Of a stretch of DNA of 64,000 nt, positions 59,774 to 64,000 are shown piece by piece. The DNA is taken from positions 62,001-126,000 of the forward strand of contig NZ_SLXP01000002.1 of NCBI RefSeq assembly GCF_004343075.1. Reading direction: 5' to 3'. The stretch is from Rhodovulum marinum. Its GTDB lineage: Bacteria; Pseudomonadota; Alphaproteobacteria; Rhodobacterales; Rhodobacteraceae. Each line of letters opens with the position of its first letter. Position 1 is the stretch's first letter. Below the pieces are notes generated by a model. The model ran no database searches. It was not told the origin of the DNA and saw only the letters and a program-made list of their open reading frames with translations. The position numbers and the translations under genes were made by a program.

Positions 59774-61234
59774 CTATTCCTCCAGCCCATAGGCCGCGCG
59801 CAACCCGCGTTGCGTGCCCGGTCCGAAATCGCCGTCAATGGCGCCTGCATAGAAATCATGTTCGCGCAGCAGCGCCTGCAACGCCCGGCGCGTGTCGGGT
59901 TTGAACATGGTCGGCCGCTCTGTCAGGATCTGCAAGACATCCTCGCTGCCCGACCGCAAGGCACCGTAAAGATACCCCGCCGCCGCCTCGGCCCCCTTGC
60001 CCGGGACCAGCCCGTCGTCGATCAGCGCGGCATAGTTGAACATCGCCTGCGGGTGACGCTGTTCGGCGGCACGCTGGAAAAACCCCAGCGCGCGCTGCGG
60101 GTCGCGCGGCAGGCCCAGCCCGCCCTGGTAATACATGAAGGCAAGGTCGTTCAGCGCATCGGCGAAATCCTGCGCCGCCGCCTGCCGGTAAAGGTCCAGC
60201 GCCCGCGCCTCGTCCTGCGGCACGCCCAAGCCGGTCTCGTAAAGCTTGGCCAGTTCGAACTGCGCCTCGGGCGAGCCCGCCTCGGCCGCGCGCGCGAACA
60301 GCCGGGCGGCATCGGCGGGGTCGAACCGCGCCGCCTCGGGGTTCAGCCGCATGTAGGCCAGCCCCAGGATCGACCGGGTGTCTCCCTCTTCGGCGAGGCC
60401 GGCCAGTTGTAATTCCTGGTCGGGGCGCAGGCTGGACCACGCGACGGGGCGATTGGCGGCGTCCAGCCGGTCCCCGGCGGCGCCGGGACCGGCCAGGTAG
60501 AACGGCGCGCCCGGCAGGGCGCCGTAGGTATGCGGCTCCTGCCGGTTGCCCGTTCGCGCCAGCACCTGATCGCGCACCTGCCGGAACATCAGCGATATTT
60601 CCAGCCCGGGCCGGGTCAGCCTGTCGATCAGCGCCAGCGCAAAGGGGCTGTTGCGGCCCTCGCCGTCCAGCGCCACCTGCCCGTCGCGCGCGGCATAGGC
60701 CACCAGCGTGCCGCGTTCGGGCGAGGGCGGCGCCAGCCCCGCCTGCCCGGCGGCAAGCGGCGTATCCATGTCGATCAGGTCGCCGAACGGGTTGTCGCGG
60801 CAGGAATCCAGGATCACGATCCGCATTCGCCGCGCCCGGTCCACCGCGCGCAGGAAATCGTCGAGCGAGACCGCCTGGGTCTGGATATCCCGGTTCGAGC
60901 GCACCGCCGCATCGGCCGGGATCAGGAAATTCCTGCCCTGCACCTCGACCCCGTGGCCCGCGAAATAGATCAGCGCCAGGTCGGCCGTTTCGGCCTGGAA
61001 GGCAAAACGATCAAGCACCGCGCGCAGATCGGCGGCGCCGGGGTTCACAACCGTTCGGACATCGAATCCGATACCGGCCAGCGCCTCTGCCAGCGCGGTG
61101 GCGTCGTTCACCGTGTTCTTGAGCCGCGGGATCGTCGCGTAATCGGCCACGCCAACCACCAGCGCCACGCGGTCGGCGGCGCGCGCCGGGACGGCGGCGA
61201 AGAGGATGGCGATTGCCAGCCACAGGATGCGCAT
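59774..61234 (-). CDS. Exported caspase-like (C14) peptidase with Sel1 repeats
   Basis: A 486-residue protein: signal peptide (1-20, VPARAA), caspase-like domain (about 21-255) with catalytic His94 in YFAGHGVEVQG and Cys145 in ILDSCRDNPF, then Sel1/TPR-like repeats (about 275-430; AEAGSPEAQFELAKLYETG, LNDLAFMYYQGGLGLPRDP) and a C-terminal peptidoglycan-binding-like tail (AIDGDFGPGTQRGLRAAYG). Both catalytic residues are intact. Bacterial orthocaspases usually cut after basic residues; the target here is unknown. Export makes a periplasmic or cell-wall role more likely than cytoplasmic cell death. Divergent from the tandem paralogue genes. Confidence 0.87.
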   Translation of the reverse strand: MRILWLAIAILFAAVPARAADRVALVVGVADYATIPRLKNTVNDATALAEALAGIGFDVRTVVNPGAADLRAVLDRFAFQAETADLALIYFAGHGVEVQGRNFLIPADAAVRSNRDIQTQAVSLDDFLRAVDRARRMRIVILDSCRDNPFGDLIDMDTPLAAGQAGLAPPSPERGTLVAYAARDGQVALDGEGRNSPFALALIDRLTRPGLEISLMFRQVRDQVLARTGNRQEPHTYGALPGAPFYLAGPGAAGDRLDAANRPVAWSSLRPDQELQLAGLAEEGDTRSILGLAYMRLNPEAARFDPADAARLFARAAEAGSPEAQFELAKLYETGLGVPQDEARALDLYRQAAAQDFADALNDLAFMYYQGGLGLPRDPQRALGFFQRAAEQRHPQAMFNYAALIDDGLVPGKGAEAAAGYLYGALRSGSEDVLQILTERPTMFKPDTRRALQALLREHDFYAGAIDGDFGPGTQRGLRAAYGLEE

Positions 61235-61264
61235 CGAACTCCCCCGACCGTTTGCCTGGGTGCC

Positions 61265-61335
61265 ATGTTAGCCGAAATCCGCGCGCCGCTGAACCGGACC
61301 GTCGATTGGCCGAAGGGCGCGGATCGTGCTAGGCT
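61265..61335. promoter_or_regulatory. Divergent promoters of the caspase gene and the paralogue pair
   Basis: Minus strand: TTCAGC (61293-61288), 17-nt spacer, TAACAT (61270-61265), 30 nt before the caspase gene. Plus strand: TTGGCC (61306-61311), 18-nt spacer, TAGGCT (61330-61335), about 112 nt before 61448. The two promoters stand back to back, allowing shared control. Confidence 0.4.
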
Positions 61336-61447
61336 GGTCCTGTGCAAGGGGGGGATCCGTTCGCATGCCGGGTGGCGCGTCGCTGTCGATCTCTCGGGGT
61401 TGGTTGGCCACCCCCTCCCCCGCGCCGTGCCCGTCCCAGGAGGCCCG

Positions 61448-62077
61448 ATGACCCGCCGTGCCCTTGTCCCGCTGATCGCACTGATGGGGTGTGCCGCGGC
61501 GCTGTCGGCCGAGGCCCAGGGTGTCAGTACCCCGCGGGATCAGCAGGGCACGCGGTCCGCGAATGGCGGGGACTCCGGCTTCGTGACGCCTGAATTCTAC
61601 CCGGCGCCCCCGGGCTTGCCGCGGGGCAGCCTCTCGGACGGTGTTACGGGCCTGATCGTCCGCGACCTGTCCGAGGCCCGGGATTTCTGCATCCGCAGCC
61701 CACGCGTGGAATATGTCATCGACTGTCTGTCGGAAGAATACGGCCGGATCGCCGAAAAAATGCCGCGCGGCGATTACGAGGCCGCGAAATCGGCCGTCGC
61801 GGAGGCCGCGCGCGGCCTGGGCGCGCTGGCGGGGGCCAATGCCGACCCGCGGTTGCCGCGCGCGCGGCTGAAACGGCCGGGCGGTGCCGCGACGCCACCG
61901 CTGACCCCGGTGCGCAGCACGGCGGTGAACCGGCTGAACGCGGCCGCCGCAGAGATCGTGGAAGAGGCCGAAACCGTACTGTTGCGCGCGGCCGAACGGT
62001 CCGACCGGCGCCGGGCCCACTACCAGCGGATCGCGGCGGCCATCGGCTCGACCAAGGTCCTGCTGCGCGCGCTGTAA
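61448..62077 (+). CDS. Exported protein of unknown function, tandem paralogue 1
   Basis: A 209-residue protein with a signal peptide (ALVPLIALMGCAAALSAEAQ) and AGGAGG before the start. The mature part has two cysteines, ARDFCIRSPRVEYVIDCLSE, then helical segments and a conserved end AHYQRIAAAIGSTKVLLRAL. The next gene shares the Cys pattern and the end almost exactly, so they are duplicates. A long Met-to-Met extension from 61265 is possible but would hide the signal peptide. I recognise no family; probably periplasmic and helical, possibly disulfide-bonded. Confidence 0.75.
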   Translation: MTRRALVPLIALMGCAAALSAEAQGVSTPRDQQGTRSANGGDSGFVTPEFYPAPPGLPRGSLSDGVTGLIVRDLSEARDFCIRSPRVEYVIDCLSEEYGRIAEKMPRGDYEAAKSAVAEAARGLGALAGANADPRLPRARLKRPGGAATPPLTPVRSTAVNRLNAAAAEIVEEAETVLLRAAERSDRRRAHYQRIAAAIGSTKVLLRAL

Positions 62078-62130
62078 TATGGCGGATGACCCAGCCGCCC
62101 GAGACATCGACACCAGGAGGACCGGCGACC

Positions 62131-62769
62131 ATGACCCAGTTCCGAAACGCCCCTTGCACGGCCGCGCTGGCCGCGCTTGTCGCGCTTTCCGCCCCGGCCC
62201 ATGCGCAGGCCGCCGCCCTGCCCTATACCGCCGCAAAACCGGCGCCGGCGACATATGCCCCCGACCTTGTGCAGGTCCGGGCGCAGGGGGCGGCCCCCGC
62301 GGTGCCGGGCGCAACCTCTGCGTTCTCGACCGCGAATACCGACCGCATCCTCCGGCGGATCGAGGCCGGGCGTGAATTCTGCGCCGGGATCGCCCAGCGG
62401 GAATACGTGATCGACTGTCTCGCAGCCCAGTTCGAGCGCGTGGCTCGCGCCCTGCCCGGCCCCGATTATCGACAGGTCGGACAGATCATCGGCACCGCCG
62501 CGGCCGACCTGCGCCGCCTGGCCGAGGCCAATGCCGCCCCCGACCTGCCGCGCGGCCGGGTGCGGATCGGTGGGACGACCTCGCCACGCGCGCTGACGCC
62601 GGTACGCCGCGACGGGCTGGCACGGCTGAACCGGCAGGCGTCCGGCATCCTGCAGGAAGCCGAAACACAGCTGTTGCGCGCGGCAGAGGGATCAGCACGG
62701 CGCCAGGTTCATTACCAGCGGATCGCGGCGGCCATCGGCTCGACCAAGGTCTTGCTGCGCTCGGTCTGA
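62131..62769 (+). CDS. Exported protein of unknown function, tandem paralogue 2
   Basis: A 212-residue protein with a signal peptide (AALAALVALSAPAHAQ) and AGGAGG upstream. The core REFCAGIAQREYVIDCLAAQ and the terminal VHYQRIAAAIGSTKVLLRSV mirror paralogue 1, while the N-terminal 60 residues differ (Ala/Pro-rich here). The shared part of about 140 residues covers both cysteines (each FC...YVIDC) and a LNR-x-ASGILQEAE / LNAAAAEIVEEAE helix. 53 nt after paralogue 1 on the same strand; probably one operon. Function unknown. Confidence 0.75.
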   Translation: MTQFRNAPCTAALAALVALSAPAHAQAAALPYTAAKPAPATYAPDLVQVRAQGAAPAVPGATSAFSTANTDRILRRIEAGREFCAGIAQREYVIDCLAAQFERVARALPGPDYRQVGQIIGTAAADLRRLAEANAAPDLPRGRVRIGGTTSPRALTPVRRDGLARLNRQASGILQEAETQLLRAAEGSARRQVHYQRIAAAIGSTKVLLRSV

Positions 62770-62862
62770 CCCCGGCCAGGGCGCGGACGAACTGTCGCAA
62801 TCCCGTTCGATTCCGGGGGCTTGGCAGAAAAGACCCGTCATCGTGGGCGATCGCTTGCAAAA

Positions 62863-62892
62863 AATACGAATGAAGGACTCGTATTTTCATTC
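62863..62892. other. Two interleaved inverted repeats upstream of the peroxidase gene
   Basis: AATACGA (62863-62869) pairs with TCGTATT (62879-62885), and GAATGAA (62868-62874) pairs with TTCATTC (62886-62892); both are perfect 7-bp repeats that overlap and so exclude each other. They sit just upstream of the FNR-type site. They may be an operator or alternative RNA folds. Confidence 0.45.
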
Positions 62893-62896
62893 TGAC

Positions 62897-62910
62897 TTGA
62901 TTCAGGTCAA
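62897..62910. promoter_or_regulatory. FNR-type (FnrL/CRP-FNR) binding site
   Basis: TTGATTCAGGTCAA matches TTGAT-N4-ATCAA with one mismatch (G for A). It lies 66 nt before the cytochrome c peroxidase start. Peroxidases of this class are commonly switched on by FNR proteins when oxygen is low, so FnrL control is likely. Confidence 0.7.
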
Positions 62911-62975
62911 AGCGCCCATTTGGAAGGATTCTAAGGTTTCACGGACGCGTGAACCTTGGAAAAACGGTGTTACCC

Positions 62976-64000
62976 ATGAAACGTCTTCTCGCAACTGCGC
63001 TTTTGACCACCGCGATGGCGGTGCCTGCCGCGGCCTCCGAACTTCGGGAGATGGCGCTTGATTATTTCGAGCCGCTGCCCTCGACCATCCCGCAGATCGC
63101 GGACAACCGCATCACGCCCGAGAAGATCGAACTGGGCAAGGCGCTGTTCTTCGACCCGCGGCTGTCGGCCTCGGGGGTGTTCTCGTGCTACTCGTGCCAC
63201 AACCTGACCACCGGCGGCGACGACAACATGGAAACCTCGGTCGGCCATGGCTGGCAAAAGGGACCGCGCAACTCGCCCACCGTGCTGAACGCGGTGCTGA
63301 ACGAGGCGCAGTTCTGGGATGGCCGGGCCGAAGACCTCAAGGCGCAGGCCAAGGGCCCGGTGCAGGCCGGCGTCGAGATGGCCAACACCCCCGACAACGT
63401 GGTGGCCACGCTGAAATCCATGCAGGCCTACCAGGACTGGTTCTCGGCCGCCTTCCCCGATGAGGCCGACGCGGTGACCTTCGACAACATGGCCCGCGCG
63501 ATCGAGGCCTTCGAGGCCACGCTGATCACGCCCTCGCCCTTCGACGCCTTCCTGAACGGCGACGACATGGCGCTGACCGATATCCAGAAAGAGGGGCTGG
63601 AACTCTTCGTCGATAAGGGCTGCACCACCTGCCACAACGGCGTGAACCTGGGTGGCAACGGCTATTACCCGTTCGGCCTGGTGGAAAAACCCGGCGGCGA
63701 CATCCTGCCCGAAAACGACAAGGGCCGGTTTGCCGTCACCGAAACCGCCTATGACGAATACGTCTTCCGCGCCGCGCCCTTGCGCAACATCGCGGAAACC
63801 GCGCCCTACTTCCATTCGGGCAAGGTCTGGGATCTGAAGGTGGCCGTGCAGGTCATGGGCATCGCCCAGCTGGGCGAAGAGGTCAGCGACGAGGAAGCCG
63901 ACAAGATCGTGGCCTTCCTCGAAAGCCTGACCGGCGAGGTGCCCGAGGTGACGCTGCCCGTGCTGCCGGCCGAAACCGCCACCACGCCGCGGCCCGACAT
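62976..64000 (+). CDS. ccpA: Di-haem cytochrome c peroxidase (3' end beyond window)
   Basis: The frame is open to the right edge (341 full codons), close to the family length. Signal peptide MKRLLATALLTTAMAVPAAA. Two haem-binding motifs are present, C71-Y-S-C74-H75 and C216-T-T-C219-H220, the low- and high-potential haems of bacterial CcpA/MauG-family peroxidases. Other family blocks are LGKALFFDPRLSASG, GPRNSPTVLNAVLN, FWDGRAEDLKAQA, and LRNIAETAPYFHSGKVWDL. It reduces hydrogen peroxide to water in the periplasm with electrons from cytochrome c or cupredoxin. An FNR-type site lies upstream. Confidence 0.93.
   Translation, partial: MKRLLATALLTTAMAVPAAASELREMALDYFEPLPSTIPQIADNRITPEKIELGKALFFDPRLSASGVFSCYSCHNLTTGGDDNMETSVGHGWQKGPRNSPTVLNAVLNEAQFWDGRAEDLKAQAKGPVQAGVEMANTPDNVVATLKSMQAYQDWFSAAFPDEADAVTFDNMARAIEAFEATLITPSPFDAFLNGDDMALTDIQKEGLELFVDKGCTTCHNGVNLGGNGYYPFGLVEKPGGDILPENDKGRFAVTETAYDEYVFRAAPLRNIAETAPYFHSGKVWDLKVAVQVMGIAQLGEEVSDEEADKIVAFLESLTGEVPEVTLPVLPAETATTPRPD

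Noticed and set aside
1-64000. tRNA, rRNA, CRISPR arrays, complete prophage or replication origin
   Set aside because: No cloverleaf-like gene, rRNA stretch, regularly spaced repeats with unique spacers, phage structural genes or dnaA-box cluster was seen on either strand by reading; a tool-based scan could still find a weak tRNA.

Overview
The window is high-GC (roughly 68-70 % by eye) chromosomal DNA of an alphaproteobacterium, almost certainly a member of the Rhodobacteraceae (Rhodobacter/Roseobacter group). The evidence is the gene order trpG-trpD-trpC-moaC-moeA-lexA followed by comEC, gltX and gltA, an alphaproteobacterial SOS box of the GAAC-N7-GAAC type, a VPLPA-type C-terminal sorting signal, a HemP-type gene, and protein sequences that read throughout like this family. 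I see no rRNA, tRNA, CRISPR array or prophage. The only mobile-DNA trace is a truncated integrase remnant with a possible IS end at about 14.5-15.0 kb.

Layout. 0-11.5 kb: a partial divergent polysaccharide deacetylase, then the core block of tryptophan synthesis, molybdopterin synthesis, the LexA repressor, ComEC, glutamyl-tRNA synthetase and citrate synthase. 11.5-14.2 kb: three minus-strand genes (PaaG-like hydratase/isomerase, TauE/SafE exporter, DusA). 14.2-17.6 kb: integrase relic, then diacylglycerol kinase, a PlcP/LpxH-like metallophosphoesterase and a GT4 glycosyltransferase, which together look like a phospholipid-to-glycolipid remodelling module. 17.9-24.5 kb: a small XRE regulator, a 1042-residue winged-helix/AAA/TPR regulator, and an exported VPLPA-CTERM protein plus serine hydrolase. 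Upstream of the exported pair are three GGTCAG repeats spaced exactly 11 bp.

24.5-36.6 kb is a transport and scavenging region: a PuuE-like deacetylase divergent from a TRAP transporter, hemP with a small companion gene and an iron-box-like operator, a CocE-type hydrolase with a probable leaderless mRNA, and a peptide-type ABC transporter with a divergent binding protein and a fused double ATPase. 36.6-42.7 kb: hybrid histidine kinase with a periplasmic molybdopterin-fold partner, M3 oligopeptidase, and a secreted lysozyme-like protein. 42.9-51.9 kb: genes closely resembling mesaconyl-CoA C1-C4 transferase and mesaconyl-C4-CoA hydratase, then betIBA divergent from choXWV with a BetI-type operator between, together converting choline to glycine betaine. 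52-59 kb: a giant DUF2339 membrane protein and a polyamine-type ABC transporter preceded by a four-copy 11-bp repeat. 59-64 kb: OmpA-family protein, caspase/Sel1 protein, two tandem exported paralogues of unknown function, and a di-haem cytochrome c peroxidase (3' end outside the window) behind an FNR-type site.

Cross-cutting points. All three substrate-binding-protein genes that come first in a transporter operon (TRAP, choline, polyamine) are followed by a strong stem-loop before the next gene. Several promoters read as TTG-like -35 boxes 17-18 nt from TAGGCT/TAGGGT-like -10 boxes. An extragenic hairpin element occurs three times near 42.7 and 45.1 kb with compensating base changes. All functional calls rest on reading the translated sequence from memory of the families; no database search was possible.
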